Shown here in pieces: positions 27,509 to 36,466 of a stretch of 64,000 nt of DNA (the first letter of the stretch is position 1; every line of letters begins with the position of its first letter). Under the pieces are notes generated by a model. That model ran no database searches and was not told the DNA's origin. It saw only the letters and a list, made by a program, of their open reading frames with translations. The stretch comes from JAEUUM01 sp038326165. GTDB taxonomy: Bacteria; Bacteroidota; Bacteroidia; Chitinophagales; Saprospiraceae. The stretch is from assembly GCA_038326165.1 (NCBI GenBank), contig JBBQJT010000014.1, forward strand, positions 1 to 64,000. Reading direction: 5' to 3'. The position numbers and the translations under genes are program-made.

Positions 27509-28987
27509 TCATCGGGAATAATTGGGAGATTCCTTGGTGATGGTAATATTGTGTGGGTGTGATTCTCTCATCCCTGCTCCAGTTATTCTCACAAATTGGG
27601 CTTGTTGCAATTTTTCTATATTACTGGCCCCACAATATCCCATACCTGCTTTCAGGCCACCAATATATTGAGCCATTACTTCCTCCAAAGAGCCTTTAAA
27701 TGGCACCCTACCTTCGATACCTTCAGGAACCAGTTTTTTCACTTCATCTTCTGCATCCTGAAAGTACCGGTCTTTGCTCCCTTGTTGCATTGCACCCAAA
27801 GAACCCATTCCTCTATAAACCTTGAACTTTCTACCTTCAAATATGACAGTTTCACCAGGAGCTTCTTCAACTCCTGCAAATAAAGAGCCAGCCATTATGG
27901 TACTGGCACCTGCAGCAATTGCTTTTGGGATATCCCCTGTGAATCTGATACCACCATCGCCAATAACTGGAACACCAGTATTGCGCAACGCAAGATAAGC
28001 TTCATGAATAGCTGTAAGCTGAGGAACTCCAACACCAGCCACAACCCTTGTTGTACAAATACTCCCGGGACCTACCCCTACTTTAACTCCATCTGCTCCA
28101 GCATCAGCCAAAGCTTTGGCTCCTGCACCAGTAGCGACATTTCCGGCAATAATTTGGAGTGTTTTGAAGCTCTCTTTAGCTCTTTTGACCATGGCTAAAA
28201 CACCAGCTGAATGTCCGTGTGCAGTATCTATACATATAACATCAACACCTACGCGCATCAACTCGCTGATTCGGTCTTCCATATCGTAAGTAACTCCCAC
28301 AGCTGCTCCAACCATTAATCGACCCAAAGTATCTTTGCTGCTGTGTGGATAATTTTGAACTTTCATGATATCCTTGTAGGTTATCAGTCCGATCAACTTC
28401 CGGTTCGCATCCACCACAGGAAGTTTTTCAATTTTATTCCGCTGAAGTATTTCTTTTGCCATTTCAAGCGTTGTGCCTTCTGCAGTAGTAATTAAATTTT
28501 CGGTAGTCATCAATTCTTTGACCGGAAGGGATGGGTTCTGCTCAAAACGCAAATCCCTGTTGGTAAGAATTCCCACCAAAATACCAGCTGAACTGACAAT
28601 TGGAATACCACCAATAGAAAATTTGCTCATTAACTGAAGGGCATCTCCTATTGTCCCTTCAGGAGTTAGGGTGACCGGGTCAATAATCATTCCACTCTCG
28701 GATCGTTTAACAAGCCTGACTTGATCTGCTTGTTTTTCAATAGGCATATTTTTATGAATAAATCCCAATCCTCCTTGCCTTGCAATAGCTATTGCGAGTT
28801 TGTACTCCGTTACCGTATCCATTGCGGCAGAAACCATCGGAACATGCAACTTCAGCTCTCTTGTCAACATAGAAGAAGTGTCCACTTCGCGTGGTAAAAC
28901 ATTTGAATGAGCGGGTACTAAAAGCACATCATCGAAGGTGAGTGCGTAGGGAAGGAATTTCTCCTTTTCGTTTTTTATGCTTTCCAT
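27509..28987 (-). CDS. guaB: Inosine-5'-monophosphate dehydrogenase
   Basis: This cytoplasmic enzyme oxidises IMP to XMP, the committed step to GMP. I use the ATG at 28987 (492 aa); the frame also opens two codons earlier at a TTG. The TIM barrel is interrupted by two CBS domains (~95-210), as usual. The catalytic loop GPGSICTTR holds Cys311. The mobile flap has the expected YRGMGSLGAM and AQYIGGLKAGMGYCGA stretches. A -7 box lies only three bases upstream of the ATG, so the mRNA may have no leader. It is divergent from tadA. Confidence 0.96.
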   Translation of the reverse strand: MESIKNEKEKFLPYALTFDDVLLVPAHSNVLPREVDTSSMLTRELKLHVPMVSAAMDTVTEYKLAIAIARQGGLGFIHKNMPIEKQADQVRLVKRSESGMIIDPVTLTPEGTIGDALQLMSKFSIGGIPIVSSAGILVGILTNRDLRFEQNPSLPVKELMTTENLITTAEGTTLEMAKEILQRNKIEKLPVVDANRKLIGLITYKDIMKVQNYPHSSKDTLGRLMVGAAVGVTYDMEDRISELMRVGVDVICIDTAHGHSAGVLAMVKRAKESFKTLQIIAGNVATGAGAKALADAGADGVKVGVGPGSICTTRVVAGVGVPQLTAIHEAYLALRNTGVPVIGDGGIRFTGDIPKAIAAGASTIMAGSLFAGVEEAPGETVIFEGRKFKVYRGMGSLGAMQQGSKDRYFQDAEDEVKKLVPEGIEGRVPFKGSLEEVMAQYIGGLKAGMGYCGASNIEKLQQAQFVRITGAGMRESHPHNITITKESPNYSR

Positions 28988-28990
28988 GTG

Positions 28991-28998
28991 CAAAGTTA
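28991..28998 (-). promoter_or_regulatory. -7 promoter box abutting the guaB start
   Basis: On the minus strand: TAACTTTG, then CAC, then the guaB ATG. A perfect TAnnTTTG box this close places the transcription start at or within a base or two of the start codon. Confidence 0.5.
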
Positions 28999-29000
28999 TC

Positions 29001-29008
29001 TATTTTTG
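29001..29008 (+). promoter_or_regulatory. -7 promoter box for tadA
   Basis: TATTTTTG, a perfect TAnnTTTG match, 19 bases before the tadA ATG and two bases from the opposing guaB box. Confidence 0.5.
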
Positions 29009-29027
29009 ATTGAGCTAAAAAATACTT

Positions 29028-29492
29028 ATGGATCAAGAACCAATACTTATTTCTGTTTACAATGATCAATATTTCATGAAACAAGCCTATTTAGAAGCCC
29101 AAAAGGCCTTTGAAATGGGCGAAATACCAGTTGGAGTTGTCATTGTTTGCAATCAAAAAATTATTGCAAAAAGTTACAATTTAACCGAACAATTAACAGA
29201 TGTAACTGCACATGCCGAGATTATGGCCATTACTGCAGCTGCAAATTACTTGGGAAGTAAATACTTAGACGAATGCGAAATATTTTGTACACTTGAACCT
29301 TGTGTAATGTGTGCCGGTGCTTTATACTGGGCTCGACCCAAACGATTGGTGTTTGGCGCCGATGACCCGAAGCGTGGCTTTATGGTTCATGGCAGAAACT
29401 TAATTCACCCAACTACCAAACTGGAATTTGGAGTAATGCATGATGAATGCTCCCAATTGATGACACAGTTCTTTGCTGCAAGGCGAAAATGA
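29028..29492 (+). CDS. tadA: tRNA-specific adenosine deaminase (A34 to I34)
   Basis: A 154-residue zinc deaminase that makes the wobble inosine of tRNA-Arg(ACG). The zinc/catalytic signature is complete: HAE at 62-64 and PCVMC at 91-95 (His62, Cys92, Cys95 ligands; Glu64 the proton shuttle). The substrate loop GARPKRLVFGA-like segment follows as WARPKRLVFGADDPK. Length and motif order favour TadA over guanine or cytosine deaminases. Its promoter is packed against that of guaB. Confidence 0.92.
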   Translation: MDQEPILISVYNDQYFMKQAYLEAQKAFEMGEIPVGVVIVCNQKIIAKSYNLTEQLTDVTAHAEIMAITAAANYLGSKYLDECEIFCTLEPCVMCAGALYWARPKRLVFGADDPKRGFMVHGRNLIHPTTKLEFGVMHDECSQLMTQFFAARRK

Positions 29493-29624
29493 AAAAGATC
29501 TGAATTCGGTGCTGAACTTGTGGGCTTTCCTTGGTTTAAGTCCATACAAGCTTAATTCAAAAATCCTGATATATAAAAAATGGCTTACTTCTTGTTTATA
29601 CTCATTTGAATAAACCTTAATTCA

Positions 29625-29858
29625 ATGACTATTGCAGGAATAGATATCAAGCAATTGATTACCATGTTTGAGTTCAAAAACAACACATTGAACTACCAAA
29701 TTTTGCTGGATTTGAACAATGGCAACAAAATATCGGTTGGTGAGTTTGTAAATTATCAAGCTTACAAAACTGCCTATGAAGAAATTCAAAATTCTCGTAA
29801 AAAAAATACTACATTACAAATAGCTGAAAATCAGGAACTAAAAATAGAAAAGCACTAA
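29625..29858 (+). CDS. Small hypothetical protein
   Basis: A 77-residue frame with plausible composition (FEFKN, LDLNNGNKISVGEFVNYQAYKTAYEEI, basic C terminus) and no membrane segment. I do not recognise it. An internal Met at residue 14 is an alternative start, and no promoter box is visible upstream. It lies between tadA and the end of the convergent M28 peptidase gene. It could be chance, although in-frame codon use looks like its neighbours. Confidence 0.4.
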   Translation: MTIAGIDIKQLITMFEFKNNTLNYQILLDLNNGNKISVGEFVNYQAYKTAYEEIQNSRKKNTTLQIAENQELKIEKH

Positions 29859-30034
29859 TTTGAAGGGTGGAAATAAAAATATTTTATCCACATTATGAGC
29901 TTTGCGGTATTTTTGGTATCATTTTTTCATATTAAAAGATATCTGGATTTAATTCAGAAACTAAAGAAACAAAACATAAAGAGTGAGTCCTTTTCGCTGG
30001 GGGGTTGAATTGGAACTTGCTCTTTTTTTTATGC

Positions 30035-31615
30035 TTATTTTTTCTTGTCAACCACGATTCTTTCTGATCGATTTGCCAACTCCCAGGCGGTAAAAAAGAC
30101 TGCTCTACTTATTTTCTCAATTTTTTCAAACTCTATTTTATCAACCGTATCTGTAGGTCGGTGATAATCTTCATGGGTTCCATTGAAATAAAATATTACC
30201 GGAATATTGTTCTTGGCAAAATTATAATGATCTGACCTGTAATAATACCTGTTGGGATCCTTGTCATTGTTGTAAGTATAATCAAAAATCAGATTCTCAT
30301 TAGCTGTATTTGTGCTTTCAGATATTTCATGCAATTCAGTACTCAATTTATCAGATCCAATCAGGTAAACAAAATTAGGGTTGTCAGCATATTTTTTATC
30401 GCGACGTCCTACCATGTCAATATTCAAATCCACCACCATCTGACTCAATGGAATAGGGGGAAATGTCGTAAAATAATCAGAGCCCAACAAGCCTTTCTCT
30501 TCACCAGTGAAAAAGCAAAATAACATAGATCGCTTCGGCCCATGTCCATTGGCTTTGGCTTTGGCGAAAGCCTTTGAAATCATCATAACTGCTGATGTAC
30601 CTGAACCATCATCATCAGCTCCATAAAATATTACATTTTCTCTCTTGCCAAGGTGATCCATGTGGCAACTGAATATCACGTATTCTTCTTTTAGCTTTGG
30701 ATCTGAACCTTCAATAAAACCTACAATATTATTGGATTGAAGTTGCTTAATCTTCGGATTTTGGTTGATTTGGATGTCCGTTTTCAACTTCATTATAAAG
30801 GGTACTCCTTGATTGAATCCCTTATCCCTATTCTTTATGAATTTTTTTTGTCGCTTTCCAAGTAGAGCCGACAACATATCAGTTGATATATAAGCATGGG
30901 CAATATTTTCAAGTGATCTGCTATTGAGTTTTTCAGGAGCAAACTGGCCACCAACTATTTTAGATCTATTTTGAAAAAAATAGTTTTGAATATTGTCCTT
31001 GATAATTAGCACACAGGAAGCGCCGGCTTCATTAGCTCTTTTGAGTTTTGACATTGGATCCGCTGACCACTTGGATCTATTGGTGTCTCGGGAAATTCTA
31101 AAATTTCCATTCTGATCCTTTGGCTCACCGTCATAAATCAGTATCACCTTATCTTTTACGTTTACATCTTTGTAATCATTCCAAGCGGCATCTTCAATGC
31201 CATAACCCAGAAACACAACTTCTTTGGTGTTGATGTTGGCCTTGGATCCTTGTGCAGGAAATGAAAGAAAATCAAATAGATGTCTGAAATTTCTACCTCG
31301 GATAGTCAGTTCATTCTGATCCCAACTGTAGGATCGCAACAACACAGGCTGCAAATAAGAGCCTATTTGTGGTAAAAATTCTACCCCCGAATTCTTTAAA
31401 GTTTTGGATATAAAAGCTGCAGCTTTGTCATTGCCGATAGTCCCGGTTTCCCTTCCTTCTAATGAATCAGATGCTAAGACATACAAATAGGACTTTAAGT
31501 CATCCACATTAATGGCAGATGCATGAACTTTAGGATCGTGTATTGAAGTGGATTGTGCTGAAATAAATTGTATGAAAAAAAATACCAAACAGCCCGTGGT
31601 TAATAATTTTATCAT
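30035..31615 (-). CDS. Secreted M28 family metallopeptidase with PA domain
   Basis: Start at 31615 (526 aa), where ATGA overlaps the rpiB stop. The signal peptide is MIKLLTTGCLVFFFIQFISAQ. A protease-associated (PA) segment (~130-270) interrupts the peptidase, as in M28 aminopeptidases. Zinc ligands are visible in CHMDHLG, GADDDGSGT and the catalytic FTGEEKGLLGS, with a last ligand likely in YYRSDHYNFA. It is a di-zinc aminopeptidase of the envelope or exterior. It is the third gene of a DUF2723-rpiB-M28 operon. Confidence 0.9.
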   Translation of the reverse strand: MIKLLTTGCLVFFFIQFISAQSTSIHDPKVHASAINVDDLKSYLYVLASDSLEGRETGTIGNDKAAAFISKTLKNSGVEFLPQIGSYLQPVLLRSYSWDQNELTIRGRNFRHLFDFLSFPAQGSKANINTKEVVFLGYGIEDAAWNDYKDVNVKDKVILIYDGEPKDQNGNFRISRDTNRSKWSADPMSKLKRANEAGASCVLIIKDNIQNYFFQNRSKIVGGQFAPEKLNSRSLENIAHAYISTDMLSALLGKRQKKFIKNRDKGFNQGVPFIMKLKTDIQINQNPKIKQLQSNNIVGFIEGSDPKLKEEYVIFSCHMDHLGKRENVIFYGADDDGSGTSAVMMISKAFAKAKANGHGPKRSMLFCFFTGEEKGLLGSDYFTTFPPIPLSQMVVDLNIDMVGRRDKKYADNPNFVYLIGSDKLSTELHEISESTNTANENLIFDYTYNNDKDPNRYYYRSDHYNFAKNNIPVIFYFNGTHEDYHRPTDTVDKIEFEKIEKISRAVFFTAWELANRSERIVVDKKK

Positions 31616-32043
31616 CTGCAATCAATTTTATTCACACGTTTTGAATGTCTTCCTCCTTCGAAATCTGTCGTAAAGAATGTTTCAATCATTTGTAGAGCCA
31701 ATGCTTCACTAACAAATCTAGCTGGTAATACCAGAATGTTGGCATTATTGTGTTCTCTTGCAAGTTGAGCAATCTCAGGTGTCCAACACAAAGCAGCTTT
31801 AATATGCTCATGTTTGTTGGCCGTCATGGCTACGCCATTTCCACTGCCGCAAATCAGTACACCCTTACTAGAGCCATCTGCCTGAACGCGTTCCGCAACT
31901 GGGTGTGCATAATCGGGATAATCCACTGAATCATGGTTAAATGGACCAAGATCCTGAACGGTGAAGCCCATTTTAGTCAAATGATCTATAGCCAACTTCT
32001 TTAGGTCGACTCCGGCATGATCTGAACCTATATATATCTTCAT
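31612..32043 (-). CDS. rpiB: Ribose 5-phosphate isomerase B
   Basis: This 143-residue enzyme interconverts ribose-5-P and ribulose-5-P in the pentose phosphate pathway. The LacA/RpiB signature is present: GSDHAG (6-11), DYPDYAHPVA, and the catalytic Cys65 in ICGSGNGVAM. ALCWTPEIAQLAREHNNANIL in the second half is also typical. It begins two bases after the DUF2723 gene ends and shares ATGA with the downstream peptidase gene, so all three are probably cotranscribed. Confidence 0.93.
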   Translation of the reverse strand: MKIYIGSDHAGVDLKKLAIDHLTKMGFTVQDLGPFNHDSVDYPDYAHPVAERVQADGSSKGVLICGSGNGVAMTANKHEHIKAALCWTPEIAQLAREHNNANILVLPARFVSEALALQMIETFFTTDFEGGRHSKRVNKIDCR

Positions 32044-32044
32044 A

Positions 32045-35000
32045 TTATTCTAAAACAGGCATTTGTGGCGCAGCTTTTGCCGCATAAGGTTTGAACATGT
32101 TTTTCAACTCACTAGCGTAAGCAGTATCCTTGGCCTTTTCAGCTATTTTTGGTAATTCGGTTGCGACTTTGAGCGCATCTTCATAGTCCGATTGGAATCC
32201 AGCTTCTAGGTCAGCCTTGTCCAAGGATGCATAAAACTTAAGGCTCTGCAATGTATTGTTGGCCAAAACTTTCATTTGTTTCTTCGCTTTTTCATAAGCA
32301 CCAGCCTCTTCATAGGTCTGAAGGAATGGAACTATCTGAGAATCATAAGTGAAGTTGAAATTAGGGAATGCAGAGAAATAAGTATCAATCAATGTAATTG
32401 CTTGCTCTTTTTGCCCTGACAATACCAAACCTTGTGAACCTCTTAGCATTGAGTAGAGCGTAGTTTGGATACTTGGCATATAATATCTTGAAACAAATTG
32501 TGGCGTTTTATCAAAATTGCCCCATTTGAATTTTTTAGTAACATTTTCAAGCAACTTATCACCAGCTACCCGGCCATTGCCTATAACACTGAACCTCCTG
32601 TCACTTTGGGATCTTACAGGTATAATTCTCAATGCCAATCCCTCCAATTGCATGAAATCATTCAATCCCAGCATTTTGTCTTCCCTGCAGGTTACTGCAA
32701 AATAAATTGGTCGATCGCTGATATTTGATGAAATTACGTCCATTACTGCCAGATCATCTTTCATAATCATTTCTTCGCCTAAATTCAAAGGAATCCCAGG
32801 CACAACTGAAGCAGAATCAGCGGAACTGATCAATCCATTTTTCATCATTCTGGCTTTATCAATCGGCAAATAAATTTGCTTTGAAGGGATATAACTCTCC
32901 AACGAACGACCACTTTGCAATGGCAACGGATGCTCTTGTCCAGCAAATTTCAAGGCTTCAAAAGCTGAAATAGGACCAGGCATATCCTCTAGTATTGGGA
33001 GCTGAATACGTTGATCACCTCTGTAGGCTTCCGCTGGAATTGTCAATTTAATAGCTGGTGCGTCATTCACCTTTCTGGCCAACTGATTGATGTACCAATC
33101 AACTGCTATCAAACTCAGATTAACAACTCTTACATCCGTTCTGATTCCTTCAACCTCTTGAGCATACCAAAGCGGATACGTATCGTTGTCACCATAAGTG
33201 AATATAATTGCATTTTTATCAACTGAGTTGAGGAAGTTAGCAGCATAATCTCTTGATGCTGTTTTCTCAGAACGGCTGTGATCATCAAAATTTTGAGTCA
33301 ACATGATTGCTGGCACAGCAAGTGACAACAATCCTGCTGCCATTCCTGCTGGCATTGAACCCAGCTGTAATTTATTCATAAAAAACTGATACAAGGCCAA
33401 TACACCCAAACCTATCCATATACAAAAAGTAAACATGGATCCTGCCAATACATAATCCCGCTCTCGGGGCTCGTTTGGTGGTTGGTTCGAATAGATAATG
33501 ATACCGATTCCGGTGATAATAAATAATGCCATAATGCCTAAGAATTCATTCTGACGTTTCTTGGCGTGGTAATACATTCCTAATAAGCCTAATATCAATG
33601 GCAGGAAATAATAGGTATTGCGACTTCGCTCATTTTTCATGAAGTCAGGCATTTGATCAGAACGATAGAGTCGTGCATCATCAATGAATTTTATGCCACT
33701 TATCCAGTTTCCACTCTTAGGGTCCCAGCTATAATAACCTTGTTCATCATTCTGCCTTCCTGCAAAGTTCCACATAAAATATCTCCAATACATCCAACCA
33801 ATCTGATATTGAATAAAGAATGAAATATTGTCAAAGAAAGTGGGCTCTCCAGTTTTGTTGCCAGTCCAGGCTTGATAGAGTTTGGGTCTGTTTTGGGTAT
33901 TGTCACTCATACGAGGAAATAATACCTTATCCGAATTGTTGTAAGTGTAATCAAATTTATGATCCACTACTTCGTAACGACCATCCTTTCTGCCATATCT
34001 ATCAGTGAAATCTACATCCTGATATTTGGCATTGTATTGTGGTCCAAAAAGTAGGGCACGTTCGCCATACTGCTCACGATTCAAATATGGAACAACGCGA
34101 ATTGCATCAGAGGGATCATTCATATTAATGGGTGGATTGGCATTTGCTCTAAGCAAAACGATACCTATTATACTGAATCCAATAGTGCTCAATAAAGCAC
34201 CTAAAACCAATCTTTGCTCAAGACCATTTTGATTTTTATTTGTTCTGTTGATCAAATAATAGGAAATACCACCTATTACCAATAACAACAAAAAGAAACC
34301 TGTATCATAAGGTAAGCCAAAGGTATTCACTGACATTATTTCCAAAAATGACCATAAATTAGGAATACCCGTTATGATCAATTTTTGCATGACTGTAATC
34401 AATACCGTACCAATCAAGGCGGCAATTGCCATTCCTTTCAAGTTTGGTTTTTCTGTTTTCTTGAAATAATAAAATAAAGCTAAGGCCGGAAAAGTCAACA
34501 AGCTCAACAAGTGAACGCCTATTGACAATGCAGCTGAATAAGTTGCAAATAATATCCATCGATCAGCATCAGAGTTATCGGGTAAATTATACCATTTGAT
34601 CATCGCCCATAAGGTCATGGCCGTAAAAAATGTTGACATTGCATAGACCTCTCCTTCAACGGCTGAAAACCATATTGATGTAGCAAAGGCCGTTGACAAA
34701 CCTGCAATTATCCCAGCAAATGCAATAGGAATTGCCATCTCAGAGCCAGGTTCTTCGTCCCTACCTTTCAAGCTCAATTTGCCCAATATCATAGTAGTCC
34801 AACAAACGAACATTGCTGCAAATGCAGTGCAAATCCCTGATAACAAGTTAACCGAAAAAGCAATATTGGCAGGATTATCAGATACCATACTTGCTACCCA
34901 AGTAAAAATCCTTCCTATCAACAAAAACAAAGGCGCCCCAGGAGGGTGAACTACTTGAAGCTTGTAAGCCCCAGCTATAAATTCTCCACAGTCCCATAAA

Positions 35001-35095
35001 CTTCCTACTCTTTCAGCTGAGAGGTAATAAACAATGAAAGCAATAGTAAATACTACCCATCCTGCAATGTTTGTTAAATTCTTATTCGAATTCAT
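32045..35095 (-). CDS. DUF2723 family membrane protein (GT-C-like, Bacteroidota O-glycosylation type)
   Basis: The 1016-residue start at 35095 (MNSNKNLTNIAGW) matches the family, and a perfect -7 box sits between it and the longer open frame, ruling out the upstream start. Residues ~10-620 hold about a dozen membrane helices. The first periplasmic loop has WDCGEF (34-39) and VVHPPGAPLF (48-57), the conserved acidic/HPPG motifs. The C-terminal ~400 residues are soluble, with TYGDNDTYPLWYAQ. The family has GT-C architecture and has been proposed to transfer sugars to exported proteins. The exact reaction is not shown here. Confidence 0.82.
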   Translation of the reverse strand: MNSNKNLTNIAGWVVFTIAFIVYYLSAERVGSLWDCGEFIAGAYKLQVVHPPGAPLFLLIGRIFTWVASMVSDNPANIAFSVNLLSGICTAFAAMFVCWTTMILGKLSLKGRDEEPGSEMAIPIAFAGIIAGLSTAFATSIWFSAVEGEVYAMSTFFTAMTLWAMIKWYNLPDNSDADRWILFATYSAALSIGVHLLSLLTFPALALFYYFKKTEKPNLKGMAIAALIGTVLITVMQKLIITGIPNLWSFLEIMSVNTFGLPYDTGFFLLLLVIGGISYYLINRTNKNQNGLEQRLVLGALLSTIGFSIIGIVLLRANANPPINMNDPSDAIRVVPYLNREQYGERALLFGPQYNAKYQDVDFTDRYGRKDGRYEVVDHKFDYTYNNSDKVLFPRMSDNTQNRPKLYQAWTGNKTGEPTFFDNISFFIQYQIGWMYWRYFMWNFAGRQNDEQGYYSWDPKSGNWISGIKFIDDARLYRSDQMPDFMKNERSRNTYYFLPLILGLLGMYYHAKKRQNEFLGIMALFIITGIGIIIYSNQPPNEPRERDYVLAGSMFTFCIWIGLGVLALYQFFMNKLQLGSMPAGMAAGLLSLAVPAIMLTQNFDDHSRSEKTASRDYAANFLNSVDKNAIIFTYGDNDTYPLWYAQEVEGIRTDVRVVNLSLIAVDWYINQLARKVNDAPAIKLTIPAEAYRGDQRIQLPILEDMPGPISAFEALKFAGQEHPLPLQSGRSLESYIPSKQIYLPIDKARMMKNGLISSADSASVVPGIPLNLGEEMIMKDDLAVMDVISSNISDRPIYFAVTCREDKMLGLNDFMQLEGLALRIIPVRSQSDRRFSVIGNGRVAGDKLLENVTKKFKWGNFDKTPQFVSRYYMPSIQTTLYSMLRGSQGLVLSGQKEQAITLIDTYFSAFPNFNFTYDSQIVPFLQTYEEAGAYEKAKKQMKVLANNTLQSLKFYASLDKADLEAGFQSDYEDALKVATELPKIAEKAKDTAYASELKNMFKPYAAKAAPQMPVLE

Positions 35096-35131
35096 AGATT
35101 TGTTTTGTGCGATTAACTTTTCAACAAAACG

Positions 35132-35139
35132 CAAAGCTA
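35132..35139 (-). promoter_or_regulatory. -7 promoter box for the DUF2723-rpiB-M28 operon
   Basis: On the minus strand TAGCTTTG (then C), a perfect match 36 bases before the ATG at 35095. A TTTG lies 16 bases further upstream, slightly short of the usual 19. Confidence 0.55.
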
Positions 35140-35233
35140 AAAAAATATTGCCCTCCAAAGGGATAGAAATGCCGAATTTCATACATCAGGATTCAAATGA
35201 ATGATGAATGATTGAATATTTTATCCTAATTAC

Positions 35234-35263
35234 TTGAATTGATTTAGATATCGCTTAACTTTG
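35234..35263 (+). promoter_or_regulatory. Complete Bacteroidota promoter (-33 TTG / -7 box)
   Basis: TTG at 35234-35236, exactly 19 bases of spacer, TAACTTTG at 35256-35263 and a following C. This is one of two complete promoters I found in the window; it precedes a 65-codon gene by 23 bases. Confidence 0.7.
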
Positions 35264-35286
35264 CACATAACTTTTAATAAAAATAA

Positions 35287-35484
35287 ATGTCAACAATATC
35301 TCAAATCAACTCGAGCATCAGCACTTTAACTGCCACGCTTCTTCTATTAGTCAGTGCTTATTTGGCATATGATGGTTATATTACAGAGAGTGAATTCCGC
35401 ACGGGTTTAGGCTGCGCATTGGTGGTTTACTTCTTGGCAGTTTTGACTATTCGTTTTATCGGTGGAGCTGATTCCGAAAGATAA
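35287..35484 (+). CDS. Small membrane protein, unknown function
   Basis: 65 residues: a polar Ser/Thr-rich N terminus (MSTISQINSSISTLTATLLL), one hydrophobic segment (~13-27), a short acidic loop (YDGYITESEFRTG), a second hydrophobic segment (~42-57) and a charged end (GGADSER). This suggests a two-helix hairpin in the inner membrane. A consensus promoter upstream and a strong hairpin terminator downstream argue that it is a real, separately expressed gene. I recognise no family. Confidence 0.7.
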   Translation: MSTISQINSSISTLTATLLLLVSAYLAYDGYITESEFRTGLGCALVVYFLAVLTIRFIGGADSER

Positions 35485-35576
35485 ATATTTCTAGTATTTT
35501 CAGTAGGAAGTAGTATTTGATTCTGATATTGGTTCAAATCATTCCAATACTCCCCTAAAATATTGAGTTTTTGCAT

Positions 35577-35616
35577 AAAAAATGCGCATATTAGATAATC
35601 TGTATGCGCATTTTTT
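35577..35616. terminator. Bidirectional hairpin terminator
   Basis: A perfect 14-bp inverted repeat, AAAAAATGCGCATA / TATGCGCATTTTTT, with a 12-base loop. It has T runs on both strands and sits between the convergent ends of the 65-residue membrane protein gene and an outer-membrane protein gene, so it can stop transcription from both sides. Confidence 0.85.
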
Positions 35617-35658
35617 ATTTGTGTCTAGATTGATTTGTAATCCAGAAATTCAAACCAA

Positions 35659-36393
35659 CTAGTCGTATTTGAAGAAGAACCCTCTTCTACCACATGCTGC
35701 TTCGGCAAAATATCCCAATCCGAAATTGAACTCTAAGCACAATTGTGCTGCAAAAGGATTGCTCTTGACATAACTTTCAAATGATGGGTTCAATGTAGGA
35801 AGCGGTAGGTTTTTCTCTTGGCCTTGGGCCGAGATAAAATCAGTCAAAGCATATTCAAATCGCATTCCCAGCATCAAACTAAAGTTTCCTGCTCCATACA
35901 AGTAAGTTCCAAAACCCAATGCAGCGGACCAATAATCTTGATAATCTGATTTGCCAATATTGTAAGAATTGTTCACCTGACCACTGCTTTTTATTTCATG
36001 TGTCAATGAACTGAGTCTTGACCATTTAGGACCTATCTCCAGAAAGGTCTTTTCGGTGTATAAGCGATACAAGAAATACATGTCAACGTTGTTCCAAACG
36101 ATAGAGTGATTGTCCTCAAGGCCCAATGCTCCTTCGGTATCAAATAATTGGGTGTTTTGGTTGAACATCGTTTCAAATGATATTCCATTGTAGTAGCCAA
36201 AGTTGATCCCAAATCGGCCACCATAACCATAGCCTTGGCCCAATTTGTAGCTTACTCTACCATCATCCATGGCATTCTTATTCAAGAAACCGGTAAAACC
36301 ATAAGTGCCTTTAGCAGCTGCTTCAAACCAAACTTGTCCATTCAAGTTAATGCCAATCCCCAAGATCAGACATACTAGTGCTAGTTTTTTCAT
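35659..36393 (-). CDS. Outer-membrane beta-barrel protein, unknown function
   Basis: The start at 36393 gives a 244-residue protein with signal peptide (MKKLALVCLILGIGINLNG). The mature part is a series of alternating strands rich in Gly, Tyr and Phe (GYGYGGRFGINFGYYNG, AALGFGTYLYGAGNFSLMLG, AAQLCLEFNFGLGYF), like small OmpA/W-type barrels. The C-terminal tail contains CGRRGFFFKYD. It is the last of three consecutive outer-membrane genes on this strand, 73 bases after the POTRA-barrel gene, and is followed by a strong terminator. Confidence 0.65.
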   Translation of the reverse strand: MKKLALVCLILGIGINLNGQVWFEAAAKGTYGFTGFLNKNAMDDGRVSYKLGQGYGYGGRFGINFGYYNGISFETMFNQNTQLFDTEGALGLEDNHSIVWNNVDMYFLYRLYTEKTFLEIGPKWSRLSSLTHEIKSSGQVNNSYNIGKSDYQDYWSAALGFGTYLYGAGNFSLMLGMRFEYALTDFISAQGQEKNLPLPTLNPSFESYVKSNPFAAQLCLEFNFGLGYFAEAACGRRGFFFKYD

Positions 36394-36466
36394 GTTATTA
36401 GATTTTAAGACAAGATAGTTTTTAATTCCATTTTGTTGTCTGAACAAGTACTAATTTTAAAAAATG

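Noticed and set aside
35096..35182. Upstream extension of the DUF2723 frame
   Set aside because: A perfect -7 box lies inside it, and the family begins at MNSNKNLTN.
35531..35546. GGTTCAAATCATTCC, like a tRNA T-arm
   Set aside because: No acceptor, D or anticodon arms can be formed around it, and it sits next to a terminator; chance match.
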